A DNA stretch of 64,000 bases from Chlorokybus atmophyticus (Eukaryota; Streptophyta; Chlorokybophyceae; Chlorokybales; Chlorokybaceae): assembly GCA_009103225.1 (NCBI GenBank), contig RHPI01000277.1:526222-590221 (forward strand), written 5' to 3'. A program made the position numbers and the translations under genes. Of the stretch, positions 11,677 to 25,000 are shown in pieces. The number at the start of each line of letters is the position of its first letter. Position 1 is the first letter of the stretch. Below the pieces are notes generated by a model. That model was not told the DNA's origin, searched no databases, and worked only from the letters and a program-made list of their open reading frames with translations.

Positions 11677-12668
11677 TGCGCACTAACGGGGAACATTATT
11701 ATGTAGCACATCAATGTTGCTATTGTAAATAACTTCCGCGTTCTACGAATACACAAGATTACTTCACATAATGGGTGCTATATGATGTATTCCATAGCCA
11801 TAATTTAGCAATAAAATTGTTGTTCGGGATTGAAGCTTGAACACGTGTGATAAAATTGCACAATAAACGTGCCAAATGAAACACGTTCGTTAATGACGCC
11901 ATCTCTCCCCCCTTGGTGCATTGGGGGTGGGTGAAGGAGGTTCATAAACATGTTTTATAAAATCGTGAGTTACATGATAGATTACAAGCTACAACGTGTA
12001 GGATTAACGCGGGTCGTAGTCTACAACTACAACCGCACCATGGGAAATGGCATTGGGCTATTCATGATGATCGTGTGGATGCATCCATGGCATTCACTCT
12101 TCCGGAATACATCTCTCTCGAGAGTCTGGAGTCGAGACCCTCTCTCCGTTCGTTACGGAGCGGAGTACCTGCTTGCTAGGACCTACAGTAGGACGATTCC
12201 GCGAGCCATCAAGTGTCACCATCAATGTGTCACGTGACACGCGCACAGAAAATCTCTTGCTGCCTTTATATTTCAGCATTGAGCGTTGACCTCTCTCTCG
12301 CGCCTAACGTGCTACCGAAACGAAGCAAGTGCTTAGTTCCCTTCGCATGGGCTGGCTTGCATCACGTTAGCGTGACGTTTCCTGGAGTCCAGTCCTAGTC
12401 CTACTGTCCGTACCAGGCCGAAGCCTGGGCGGCGAGCACCAGACCAGACCAGACCAGAGCGGTGACTGGACTGGACTGGACTGCAGACGAGACGGGTGGC
12501 GGGACGAAACGGGACTAGGCTGCACAAGGTGTAGGCCGGAGTAGGAGGTGTGGTGTTAAACTAGTGTCACATGGTGAATGTGTGAGACTGTGTGAGAGTC
12601 ATGAGGCTACAGCAGAGGCCAGGCTAGGCTAGGCTCAAACGCAACATAGTACAGAGACACGCACACAC

Positions 12669-12672
<4 letters not shown>

Positions 12673-12716
<44 letters not shown>
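12673..12716. repeat. (AG)n microsatellite upstream of vasohibin
   Basis: About 22 uninterrupted AG units end 28 bp before the vasohibin ATG, so the tract probably lies in the 5' leader or core promoter. GA/CT tracts at such positions bind GAGA-type factors in plants; that role here is only inference. Confidence 0.9.
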
Positions 12717-12719
<3 letters not shown>

Positions 12720-12743
12720 ATCTAAGATTTTGTCAGTTAAGTT

Positions 12744-14883
12744 ATGACAAGTACGGAGCAGGATGAGTCTAGCAGTAGTACCGCTGCCACAGCAGTAGTG
12801 ACAGTCCAGCCCAAGGCCAGGCCACCGCCGCTCCCTCCTCCCGGGGGCAAATTGGGCATGCACGTCAGGATAAAGATGATACAGCAAGTGAGCAGCGACT
12901 TGTAGTGCTTACAACCACACACGTGTGCGCACGCACTCACCGTGTATGCACGTGCGCACGCTCATACAATGATGCACACGCACACGGGCGCGGGCGCACT
13001 CATGTCGTTATAAGACCAACAGTAGTATCCCCTACAGTACATATCCGCGATGACGTACAACCATGCGGGGCCCGTGCACTTCAACATCGCGAAGAAACGA
13101 ACCGTAGCTCGCCTGATGGACACCGCACGCCAGGTACAAGATGAGACAGACAGGCACTTCTCACACCAACATGTACTTGTATTATTATTATATTATTATA
13201 TTATATTATTATTATTAATCACATGCATGCAACGCTGCAGATAGTGAAGCGGTGCGTGCCGATCAAGTGCGTGGAGGCCGTCTTCGCGGCGCTCTACCTG
13301 ACCGCGGGCGCCGGCAACGACCTCGACCGCATCCCCCTCGCGTTCAAAACACGCGCCAACCTCAACAACCAAGCAAGCATACCCTGTGCTTCCCTCACTG
13401 ATTTGTTTGCAACCGGTCCAACACACACATGCACACGCGCGCAACAATATACACATCAGCCTCCCCCGCAACTGAGCCAAAGCACGCACACACATGCGGG
13501 CGCACAAGCGCATACGACTGAACCATCTTGGTGTTTCAGGTGTACAGGCACTTGGTGCTGGCCCTGCGTCACCGTTCCCAGTGGGGCGCCTTGGGCCACA
13601 GTCGCGACCCCGGCTTGGGCGGCAGGGACTTGGGTTTCCTGACCGGTGGCGACGGTGATGTGTCCGGTGGGGAGACTCCCCCCTCGGGGAGTCTCTCGCA
13701 GCTCGTGGAGGATTACAAGAGACGGTATGAAGAGGCGGGACACCGGGTGCTGGCGGTGCGGATTGGTTTGCCGGTGAGACAAGGGAGGGAGGGAGTGTGA
13801 GAATGTGCGAGCATGTGTTGAACATCTTTGCACAGGTGGAGCACGATCTGCACAGTCCGAGGCCCGTCTGCTGGCGCCACCTGTCGCTGTCGGTCCCGCT
13901 CGACACCGTCAAGTGGGAAGAGTGCTGCAGGACCATTGACGAGCACGCTGCTCACGCCCGCCGCCTCGCAGAACGGTATGTGTACGTCCATACGTTTGCA
14001 TACGCGGTGGAACATGTACACATATGTCACGTGCTTAGACATAGACGCAGGCACACGGTGTGCGTGTGCGTGCGTGTGTGCGCGCGTGCCGACACGTGCA
14101 AACGTGCGTCACATACTCAGACACTTAAACGTACGCCCAAAAGCACCCACGCACATACCAAACAACATTCAGGAAAAGGAGACTATTTTTCAAACTCTCA
14201 CTTTGAGCAGATGGCTTCTGACCAATGGGCAGGAGCCTCTCCCAACCCGCGCAGAGTCCGCTTCATCCTCGACGTCGATGATAGCTCCCACCCCCTCGCT
14301 GTTGCCTGAGAAGAGGGCGCCACACACGGCCACCATCAACACCAACAAAATCAACACCAACAACAACAAGCCGGGTGTAATAGCCAAAGCCCGCACCGCA
14401 CTTACAAACTCCCAAGAGAGCGGCGTGTCCACTTCTTCATCATCGTCGTCTGCATCAAGAGTTGTGCTCGCAAAGAGGCGAAGGAGGGTGAGCGACAACA
14501 GCAGTACTGGCGAGGAGAAGGCTGGAGGCTGCATGAACATCAAGAACAATAACAACAACATCAACAAGAGGGCTGTTAGCAATGCAAACAGAGGTAACAA
14601 CACCAACCTTGCCAAAGCTACGGTCACTAGCAGCAGCAGCAGCAGCAGCAAGGTGACCAGTGTACCCCCTGTGAACGTTGTGTCGGCCCCGCCGAAGAAG
14701 AAGAGGAAGAACGCTAGTCGGAGGGTGTCGCAGGACTCGCCACGATGTCCGAGACTGCCATGTGCAACAGCGACAATAACAGCAACAACAGCAACACCCA
14801 TGACGGGTATGCCACGCCACTGCGAGTCTCCCGCGCTCGTGCAGATCAAAGTGCCCTCATCGCCGCTTCTGGTGGCGCACTAG
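12744..14883 (+). CDS. Vasohibin-family tubulin C-terminal tyrosine carboxypeptidase
   Basis: Six exons: 12744-12887, 13038-13133, 13241-13372, 13540-13773, 13836-13975 and 14211-14883. They join in phase to 472 residues. The core matches vasohibins throughout: IQQYISAMTYNHAGP, FNIAKKRTVARLMDTAR, CVPIKCVEAVFAALYLT, DRIPLAFKTR, VYRHLVLALRHRSQWGALGHSR, LSQLVEDYKRRYEEAGHRV and EHDLHSPRPVCWRHLSLSV. The transglutaminase-like triad is visible: Cys in PIKC, His in YRHLVL, Ser in LGHSR. Vasohibins, with their partner SVBP, remove the terminal Tyr of alpha-tubulin and so mark stable microtubules such as axonemes. The C-terminal about 230 residues are disordered, Asn/Ser-rich and basic, with a KKKRK stretch that could be a nuclear localisation or microtubule-binding signal. 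Intron 3 uses a GC donor (CAA|GCAAGC). No SVBP gene was seen in this window. Confidence 0.93.
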
Positions 14884-15642
14884 AAAGGCCTGTGATGGGT
14901 CTCTGTTGAGCTTCAGTAGGAAACAGCACTGGCAGGATAGGACTACGACTACTCGAGGTATATAGGCGGTAAGCATACGTAGCCTACCGGGTAGCCTTGG
15001 AGCACTAATATCACTGATAGTGACAACACAGTGAGTGATAATAGCCAACATCACATGCCTTGGATGCAGTGAGACTACAATTGGCAATCAATTGCACTGT
15101 TACCTTGATGACAGTAGCTTAGATAGAGGGATCAGTTCTTGAACTGACACCAAACACTTTGCCATCGCATCCCATAGGTCTGCATGCGCACATGCCTGAC
15201 ACAATGCAGCAGCGACCACACACGCCTGCTCACTCACAAACCTATGCCTGCGCGGTGGGAGGTATTGGCATGTACGTGTGTGCAAGCGTGGGCACGCACA
15301 CACAGGGCAGTATCCCAATTTCAGCAGGAGTTCCGACAGGAGGAACTCGGGCGAAGTGCCATCCTCTCAAAAGAAGCTGGCAACACAAGCAAAACCGCCA
15401 AAAGAAGTTAAGACTGCCACTCCTTGCCATGTTACCTCGAACATCAGTGGCCGCAAGAACTGAATGCTGGCTCAGAACTCGGCTAACTCTACAGCTTACG
15501 CAACATCATCTGATCTTACAGTATACACAAACGCATCTGCAGTCACAATCTGTTTATCTGCAGTACCTCCGCAACTGTGTTGGTTGCTTGCTACAACTAC
15601 ACTACATGTGCATCAGTGGCTCTATCTTGCCACAGGATGACT
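14884..15642. other. Intergenic region between convergent vasohibin and VDE genes
   Basis: The 3' flanks of two convergent genes. No coding similarity, repeat or RNA gene was recognised. Confidence 0.4.
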
Positions 15643-18027
15643 CTACCGCAGTTTGCGAACTGGTTGAGGCCTGCTAAACAGGTCCTCGACTTGCGCAGCA
15701 CTCATGCCAAATTTCTCCAACAGGGCCTTCTCTTCATCCGTGAACAACGCTACAATGGCTTTCTCCTCCTTCTCAAGCTCCCTGCAGGCACAAACAAAGG
15801 TCAACGAGAAACCAGAGCTGGCACTATGCACTCAACTAATCATACAACAGCTATTGCATACATGGTCACGGTAACATCACTAACGCAGCTTACCTGACAA
15901 GAAGCTGCTCGTCCTTTTCTAGCTCCATTGCAATCTTCTTCCCGAAGCGAATGAAAAACGGCAGCTGTGGCTTGCAGGAGTTGTCGGTCTCTATAAACTT
16001 GTCGTAATCTAGGCCCACGTTCTTGGCTTGCTCCCTCAAAGCAGGTCTGACGCTGTCCGGCACGGTTTTGCTCCTGGTGTAAACCACAGCTCCACCATAA
16101 CCGTCCCTGACATGATAAGGACACATGCCAACCGTTTGCATCTGCTTGCTCAATGCATGCCTTTTCCAGTTTGTACTAACAACACTTCGACATTCGCACT
16201 GTGCACCGCAGTGTGCTTACCATGCGTCATTTCTGCCCTTGTAGTACACAAAAATGTAGTCATCTGGCTTGCCTTCTGTTTGAGACCCAATGATGTACCT
16301 GCAATCCATTGGAAAGGGAGATGGGCTCATGTTGTTATCTGGTAGCACATAAGTCTGGTTGCAAATGATTACAATGCACGTCGGCCACAAGCATACCAGT
16401 CGTCTTCATAATGGAGAAACTCGTTGTTGTGGTTGTACAAAACTCCTGGCCTTGATGGGTCTTGCACAAACCGTTGAACGGCAGAGCGCGTGAAGAATCC
16501 TCCGTCAGGAGTATCGATTCTCCAGGTCAGATTGCCCACAACCGCCGGGCTACACACACATACTTGATGAGCTGGAAAACATGCATAACACTGGCAAGGC
16601 ATGCAGCATGCAATATAAACTCACTTGTTCTCTTCGGGGTTGAACTCGTGAAGCTGGCAATCAAAGACATCAAACGTGGGGTTTTGGCCACTGCTTATAT
16701 ACCACTTCCCATTGAACTTGCTCATGTCGAATTCAGGGACGAGAGCGGTAGGTGGTGGCACTGGGTACAGATTTTCATCCGGTTTCTGCAGGTGGTCATA
16801 CACAAGTCACGCTGTGTTGCATGTGAGACAGACAAACATAGAAACTGATGCGGTTGATTGTTGAAGGAACACACACATACCTGAGGCACGCACTTCTTGT
16901 CTGAAACTGCGCACTTGTTGAATTCATCTACAACTTTGTTCTCAAAGAGATCTCCGCATTTGATCTGCGACAATTATTGTCAACACATTGCTGCAACCCC
17001 TCAACACGCAGCAGCTACTGCATACCTGGCACTCTGTTTCATCCGGCCTGTCGTTGCATGTCTGTAAGCAGGCAATGTTGGCAGCGCACTTGACATCCCC
17101 TAAACACCTCGTAAACTCAGCTCTGTGGGGTGGAAACACGTGTCAAGCCAGCAGCCAAACAGCATGTTAATACTGCGAGCGAACTGATAAGCAGCAAAGG
17201 AGCTCACACCTGCACTCCTTCAGCAGACATGTGCAAGTTTTCAACACATCTGCAGCTTGTGCGGTAGGCGCGAAAGCAATTGCAGCTGCAATGAGCGCAG
17301 TGGCAGCAGTCCTAGACGCTGCTTGTTGCCAATCTCTACCCAACACGTGCAACAGGCTTGCGCGGGGCTCTCGTTGCTGCTCTGGTTGTTCGGATGGCTG
17401 TGAACTGCTTGCAACACAAATGGGTGCTGCACACGCACCGCAAGTGAGAACAATTTGGGTTTGCGTCCTCAAGTTCTTGAGGTATTGTCACTAGAGCTGT
17501 GAAGGTACTGCGCTTGACACTCAGTACACACAGCACAGCGACGTGTGTGAGCTTGCACACAATATGACGGCCACTCAACGTACGACAAGCTTGCATGCAG
17601 CACTCAGCTCGTTGCTTCTTGGTGTCACGGAAGCCAATTACACATGCCAGCTGCTAGCGATGTCTAGCAGGCATAACCTACAGTTGCAAAACTGGTAGAA
17701 GCCAACGAACGTCTCAAGAAATATTCTTTTCAGTACTTTGATGCATCAATCAAGCACCACGTTCAGTGGAAATGCACGGACTGCAGGCTGTGTGGCGTGC
17801 AAGGACGACAGCTTAGGCCACCACCGGATGTGCGCATGCACAACTACCACATACCCATTGACAAGCGACGCCACAAGGATAAACACCATACCTGCACGCG
17901 GTTGAGGCCTTCGCTTGGGAGCAGTGAAGCTGCGGCGCTCAGGAAGAGGACCAGCGCCACCAGCCAGAGGCTTTCGCACCGCAGACGACGGCGGCGCGAG
18001 CAGCGCCATGCACATCGTCCCAGACAT
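15643..18027 (-). CDS. VDE: Violaxanthin de-epoxidase, plant type, with bipartite transit peptide
   Basis: Nine exons on the minus strand: 17892-18027, 17210-17426, 17026-17122, 16881-16964, 16625-16785, 16397-16549, 16221-16298, 15894-16106 and 15643-15781. They join in phase to 425 residues. VDE works in the acidified thylakoid lumen, converting violaxanthin to zeaxanthin for heat dissipation of excess light. The N-terminus has a basic Ser/Ala stromal signal, then a hydrophobic lumenal signal ([19 protein letters not shown]) before the mature Cys-rich domain ([31 protein letters not shown]). The lipocalin barrel follows ([74 protein letters not shown]). The Glu-rich C-terminal helix ([21 protein letters not shown]) ends in PVRKLR. 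All three VDE domains are present and intact. Confidence 0.96.
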
Positions 18028-19093
18028 AGCTGAACCTGGAGCTCAACAGGCACGACTGACACTACCACCGCCCTCCACCTCCGCCACCGCCCACACCGGC
18101 GCCAACCACTACCAGTCTATCTGCTTTGATCTCTCAGCTGCAATCAAGCACCAGTGTCCAGGCAGCTGCCCCTCCGCGACGATCGCATGCCATCCGCAGC
18201 GCGCGACACCGGCCAGCCCTAATCATCGCGAGCATACAGCGGCGGTTACACTAACCACCGCGATAGTTCAAAAATTGCTTTTCGCCTCCGCTAGAACCCT
18301 GGTTCGAGCCGGACTATTTGTGTACCGTTCTCGGCTACTCTGTAACGGATGTCTGGTTAGAGTGCTGGTTAGAGCGGAAGCTGTGGGTGCATTAGCGCAG
18401 GTAACGGAGCTTACGTGTGTGCTGAAGCATCAGCTTTTTGAGCTGCCAGCTGGCAGTCTGCTGCGCATTGAGCTGCGCTTTAGTCCAAGCGTGTAGCCGT
18501 ACAAGGTGTAGGGTTTGTTGGGCACAGTGGCACACAGTGGTTTCTATTACGTTGGCGAGGGCCTACAATGGAGCAGGCTCAGCCTACGTCGGCTGCGCTT
18601 CTGAGGGTTTGCTGCTTTGCATGGGATAGGAGGAGCTAGCGCAAGGCGAAGGAAGCTGCTGCAAGCCAGCACTGGGATCTTGCAACGAGGTAAGTTTAGG
18701 CTCTTGGTGCTGCTCAATGCTGGTGCTGGGGATTGCATGCTGGTGTTTGCATACGCACCATGAAGAATGCAAGGCGTTCAAAACTAATTTGTCCATGAGT
18801 GAGGCTGGTAAGTTTGCACTGGCATTCTGTCAGCGTCAACCGTTGGTGTATAATGTGATGTCATTATGCACCATCTCGCTGCATACAAACGTGCGGTGTA
18901 CAGGATTCCCTGTCATGCAACGTATTTGCATGTAGATTCCCCGTCAAGGCTGCAGTGGTTTCCGCCGCCACACCACGATCGTTGTGTATAATGCAGTGTG
19001 CACTGGTTGTTGCACCAGGGCATTGATTGTTGACTGTAGCCAATTTCCGATCCAAATTGCAGTAAGGTAAACTCAGCATGCTTACAGGTAGCA
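18028..19093. other. Intergenic region between divergent VDE and PI4K-alpha genes
   Basis: This stretch must carry the promoters of both genes. No strong TATA box is visible at the expected distances. A non-coding first exon of the PI4K gene ending at the AG|GTAAG-like site near 18690 is possible but not proved. No other gene was recognised. Confidence 0.4.
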
Positions 19094-22000
19094 ATGGCTG
19101 TCATGGATCCGCTTGGAGAGCTGGCGGATGCCCTGGCGTCACAATCTTCACCCCCATGGGAACATGTGAAGGTGCTATTAGATGCATGCCCAGACCCGTC
19201 TGTGGGCTCAGCGAAAAGTAAAGACCCTACTCGCAGCCATGAGGTGCGGCTTTGATGCATGCTACATGGATGCATTGTTTCTTGTCTAGCAACAATCTTG
19301 CAAGTTCGCCCAACACTATGACTTACGCTGATACTCACAATGAGTGCATGACAATGCAGCTCCAACCGTCACAGCTACAGGCGCTACTAGCGCTTGCCGA
19401 CTTTCTCGTCAAGACTAGCGGCCAGTACAAGGACAAATTGCTCCCTATGCTTGTGCGCCAGTTGCAAGTCCTGGCCCAGCTAAGGTCATGGCCTCAGACT
19501 GTTGACACAACCGGCTTTTTTACAACCTTTTTGCAGCTGGTTCAGTTGCTAGTGCAGAAGCTGCCGGAATTTCGGTCACAGGTTGGTGCATGAGCCATGG
19601 TCTTTTGGTTGAGCAACATCTAGCCATATTATGTGACATGTCCATGTAGTCCATGTAGCAGAGGCACAGCTGTGCGAACACTCATGTACAAGCCCTGTTT
19701 CTCACTTACAACTCTACTTCTAGGTCAGCAAAGCGGTTCTTGAGGTGGTCTCATCAGCAGCAGAAGACACCAACATCCAACAGGAGCGCGTTGGTTTGAA
19801 AGGTTTCATGCAGGGCCTAGCTTCTTGTATGCCACAGGTACGTGCTTGCATGCATAAAGGTACCTTTAAGCACTGCTTGCCCACCACAGTGGCTTGCATT
19901 TGCCAGGTCATGCCTGATGATGCAGAACACATGGCAAGTGTAATGTGCCGCTCCTGGCTCAGCAACCCTGCCAGTGTAAAGACAGCTGACAGCAATGGCA
20001 GTGAAGGGTCCTCACAGGTACAACTACATACTCCTTGCTGCCTGTACTCACTTGCTATGTTTGCAAAACTCGGCCGCATTTCAGCAATCCAGTGTAATGC
20101 AAACCTTCTGCTGCAGGGGTTGGGTCCAGTTGATCCAGAAACATCTTCCATGCTGCAATGGAAAACGATGGCTTTCTTCATCTACGACAAAATGCTAGAT
20201 CCAGCAGGAGACATGCTGCGGACCCCGCGCGACGTGGATGCCACCTCACATGTGGATGTTGTCTTTGAGGCTGCAACAGCTCAGCTGCGAGCGCTGCTGT
20301 CCCTTTGCAAGGTGTGTTGTTGTCACATTGCTGCGCACCAACCTATAGCGTTGCAACACCCAGTGGACGTTGTTGTTTGCTTCATACCTGCACCACACCC
20401 CGACTGGCATGGTTTGCGTTGATGACTGGAAAATCATGATGATGTGGCGAGAGCTGCCAGTTGGGGTATACTATGCATGCAGGCACACAAGCATGTGTTC
20501 CACAGATGTCATTTACAACGAGGCATCTAGCAAGCTGCTGCTGGAATAAGCTCCTTGCCAGTTGCCTCTGCTGTGCTTATTTGCGTTGCTGAGGCATTCA
20601 CAGGCAGACGTCGCAGCAAGCCATGTCCGACGAGATTCGAAATTTTTTACTTTCCCAGGGCTACAGGCATGACAACGCAGAAGACTCATCACTTTCGCCT
20701 GAAGAGTATGCATACCTTCTCTTCCCAGTGTGTGGAGCAGCGGCGCGCGCGCTGGCTACCTGTATAATACACGGGCCATCCAAGGGTCGGAGCAGAGGCG
20801 CTGCAGCACTGCTTCTAGATGTTGCAGAAGGGTAGGCATTGTCGTGACGGTGCATTAGCAACATGGCGACCGAGTTTCAATTGTAGCTCGCATCTGCAGG
20901 TGCATCATCGTGGATTGGCACCCTGTCCCAGAGTGCTGCACCATGTGCATAGGGCTGGCACGTGAGGCTGGGCGCATTGCTGACGCAGTACACCCCAAGC
21001 AGCGGTCACCGGAAGTCTTACTGCGGTATAAAGCTTTGCTGCAGGCTATCTCTCAGCCCTTGCCATCTGCATCTCAAAGGGACACCCACCAACCGCAGCC
21101 CGCATCAACAGCGCTTCGAGACGGCGTTATTGAGGCCATGAGTCAACTGCTTCATGGAGGCTGGCAAAAGGGTTTTGAGGACGCCGTGGGAGCCTCCGTG
21201 TTTTCCATTGCGGGTTATCTAACCCCTGATCTTGGCATGGGGCTGGACCAACAGGAGGAGCTTGCTGCATTGTCAATGCAGGAAACAGCCAGCCTGGTGT
21301 TGCAACGCGCAGTGTTGTCTGTCAATGATCAGCGCATCACAAAGATGGTGTTACAGACGTTCCTGGAGCGCCTGGGTCTATCGTCGGATCAGGATACGCG
21401 CTTTCGCTGCCTTGAGGCTATCACCGGCATTGCATGTCTTGGACAAGACGTTGCATACGAGAATGTCGCGCCTTTACTGACGAACATGTTTGTCGATCCG
21501 CTGATGGCCTCTGGAACATTCTCGCCCACAGCTCTTCAGAACAAAGTCCCTGGACAACTGCAGCGCTTGGCACGCAGCCTGCAACCCAAGCAACTTCGTC
21601 TTGACTTTCGAGATCGGTTACTGCAGCTGTTTGCAAGGGTACAGCCCCAAGCAGTAACGGTTGCATGTGCACCAAATGCATTGGTCTCATATCTGTCTGC
21701 CCTCTGCACTGAGTGTCATGTGGCTTACCACACAGGCCGCGCGCTTGACACTGCAGAGGGCTGAGCAACCTGATTTCAACAAGGCTGTTGTTTATCTGGG
21801 GAGTCTACTGCCTGCCATCAGTAGCGCCTGTGTCCACCTTGCTCCTATGCGCTTTGACTTATCACCTGAGCAGTCCAAATCCTTCCGCAACCTGTGGTTT
21901 TTCATCGCCGTTTTTGGGCTTGCGCCTGGCGGTCCACGAGCGGCTTATGTTGACGCCATCCGTGAGTTGGCGCAACTGACTCCTCCTTTGGAACCAGCGC

Positions 22001-25000
22001 AGTCTCACAAACACTTGGAGGTGGATTCTGAGTTGAATGAGATGCTGCGCTTAACAGACGCTGGCGTTCTGAAGGTAAAGGCTGTTGTACAACCGGCAGC
22101 TATTATCAAATCGTTGGCTCACGCTTTTACATGCATGCTGCTTGTATGCAGACCATGAAGCCACCCAAGGATGCTCTTGCGCGCTTTCTCGGAGGTGCCG
22201 TTGATGCGGCTACGCTGTCCAGTTTATCAGATGGCAAGCTCACTTTCTTGCTGGCCGTTGCACATCTGGAAGTCCTTCGGCTCAGCTATAGTGGCGGACA
22301 TCGCAACGACTCCCTGGCTTGTGCAATGTCATACCTGGAGGTGCCTCGTGTTGGACTGAACGCCGAGACAATACGAGCTCTGCAAGTCGAGGAGCGTTGT
22401 TACAGCACAATTGTAGAGCGAGCTTTCTCTGCGGCAATCGCATCATTGGCCAACACAGGGAATGGCATTGTGGAACGAGAAGCTGCATTAGAGTCGCACG
22501 CACTGTTTCTGCTTCAAGCTGCTGCACACAGGTTGCCACGCATACGTGAGCTGAGTAACGCATTCCTACGGGGCATGACCAGTCGCTTTCCACAGGTGTG
22601 TATATTTCTGTACATATATATGTTAGTCAATGTTGCCATGTTGGCACACGGTTGCAGCAAAGACTAACAATTAATGCTGGCCGCAGATTGTGTGGATGCC
22701 GAGATGCATGGACATGATGCTCCTGCTGGCGGGATCCATAGGTTATGTCAGCCTCAGTCCCTTGGGAACAGGAAGTGGTGCGCAACTGAAGCGCGCTTCC
22801 ATGGGAGCAGATTCTGAAGGTGTCCGTTTTGCTGTGGGTGCAACGCTGCATTTCTGGCTTAGTCAGGCAGCGTCCTTGGCACCTATCACTACACAAGCGT
22901 TGATACAAGACCACTTCCGAAGGTATTTCAAAGGCGTACTCGTAGAGTAGTCCTCCGCCGTAGCAATATGACCATGCATGTAGTGATCAAGTGCGGTTGT
23001 GCTGCAGGCATGGTGGTGTGGATGTTGGCTTTGTGGCAGATGTTGTCAGGGTGTTGACGCACACGCCATCTCCAAGCGTTTTGTCTCTTCCTGGAGGACG
23101 CACTGCGGCAGAGAGCTTGAGTGTTGCTAGTTTGTCCGGGCAAGCGATCCCCGCTGAGCGTCCTACACCTCTCACTATGTTCACCACAGCGTTAAACCTC
23201 AAGTCGCGCGCAATTGGAGAGATTCAAGGTACATGCAAGTGCTGAACTACATTGCGACCGGGAAGAGGGGGTTCCCCATGCACCCCCACGTGTCCTCAAT
23301 CTCTGTCTTGCTTCGCAGGAATGAAAGAGTTTGGATTTGCCATCGCACCATCCTTTGTACAGCGTTTTGCTGGACGAATGACAAATGGAGACGCTGGCAG
23401 GGAAGTTGACAAACCAGTGGAATTCTACACCCTTGAAGTGCAACACATGATTATGGGGCGCTTCACGCACCTGTTGCGAGAGTTCATTATGACAAGAGAA
23501 AAGTCTGGTCAAATTGACGAAAAAGCATTCAGTGACGTATGCCTCCGCGCAGCGGCATTGTTGATTACTTCACAAGAGAGTGAAGTAAAAGCTGAGCCAT
23601 GTGCGCAGCTTCTGCGATTGCTTTGCTGGTGTCCGGCATACATCTTTGCACCACATGCAGTACGGACTGGTGTATTTGTCTGGAGTTGGCTGCTCGCAGC
23701 TGCGCCGCACTTGGCAACCGCTCTGATGGCGGAAGTCACCGATGCATGGTTGTGGACTGTTGACCAGCGCACTGGACTTTTCTGCAGCAAGCCTGATGCA
23801 GATGGCCCTGTGGACCAGTTGCGCCCAAAGATTTGCCCTGGATATGCAAGTGGAGCCAGTGCAGGCACCAGAGAGGATTATGTTGAGCGGATTGCTGCCC
23901 ATCGTTTGTGGTTAGGCTTCTTAACAGACCGTTTTGAGGCACGTTGGCTGCTGTTGCCGCAATGCATGTTGGTCTTGCTGCACCTCAATTTGGCTGCAGC
24001 TTATAGCATTGGTTGCTGTTTATGACATTAGCATGATGCGGCAGGTTGTGCGGCATAGCAGCCCCAACGAAGTTGCGCTGTTCTACAGGTTGCTAGTGTG
24101 CACATTGCACCCAAGCAACCACATCACGCCTCACCCTGCAGCGTGCGGTTCGGTGTTTCGCTTGCTGAATCTGGCACTCCGATTCAGCCACGATGGTGTG
24201 GCTTCGGGTATCACGCTACCTGGCGGTCGGCGCGCGGCTACGCTGCTGCGAGATCGGGCACACAGGTATCAGCTGCGCTGCTTACGCGTGATCAACAGCT
24301 GCTTACCCAGCAAGATTAAGAATGCCAACTAACAAAACACCTTTGCACACGTCTGCAGGGTTGGTTTGGATTGGTTCACTGTCGCTCCTGGCTTCTTTGA
24401 GGTGCAGGATGTGCAAGTTGCAGCAGAAGAAGCTCTATCCATGGAGAGGTTTCTGCAGTGCCTGGCAGAAGACGAACGCCTGCTACGCAAAGCCAGCATC
24501 GATGACTTGCAGCTCATGTCCAAGACACACCCTGAGTAAGCATCCGAGGCTCACAACTGCATTGACTTTGACATGCCATCTAAAAACTGACACAATGCAT
24601 CATGCAGTGCATATGCGGTCTCCCCAACAAGCCCAGTTCTGCCTTTTCTATCTTCAACCCCCAAACCAGACCCCGCTCGGGTTGTAGCTGCGCATGCCGT
24701 TGTGGCACTCAGCGATGTTGATAGTCCTGGAGCTCGTCACATGCGTGGGTCATTGCTTACATTGCTTTGCCGTCACGAGGCAGAACGTCTCAACACATGG
24801 GCAGACCCTCGCGGTGAGGATGTGGGCATTAGTGCTTTGAAGGTGAGATTGCGAATGGCAGCAAATTGGAAGCTCTGTTATGTGTATGACATAGGTTGTG
24901 CGTAGCTAACGCGAACGCCAGCAAAGGACGACTACATCAAACCAGAACAATGGGTCGTTTACGTGCGGACTGCGTGGTCTGTAGACCCAAGGATAGCAGT

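Larger units (their letters stand above)
10794..12743. other. Intergenic region containing an assembly gap
   Basis: No gene was recognised. The region is AT-richer than its surroundings up to about 12100. Just upstream of vasohibin it holds short tandem words (ACCAG repeats at about 12440-12460, GGACT repeats at about 12468-12482), AGGCT repeats near 12620 and a long GA microsatellite. Palindromic CTCTCTCGAGAG lies near 12113. A gene hidden in the gap cannot be excluded. Confidence 0.5.

Noticed and set aside
13196-13936. 246-residue minus-strand open frame across vasohibin exons 3-5
   Set aside because: It is antisense to well-supported vasohibin exons; its length reflects GC-rich coding sequence read on the other strand.
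14190-14849. 219-residue minus-strand frame with long hydrophobic (Leu/Val-rich) runs, resembling a membrane protein
   Set aside because: It is the antisense of the Asn/Lys/Ser-rich vasohibin tail. Poly-Asn and poly-Ser codons give poly-Leu/Val on the other strand.
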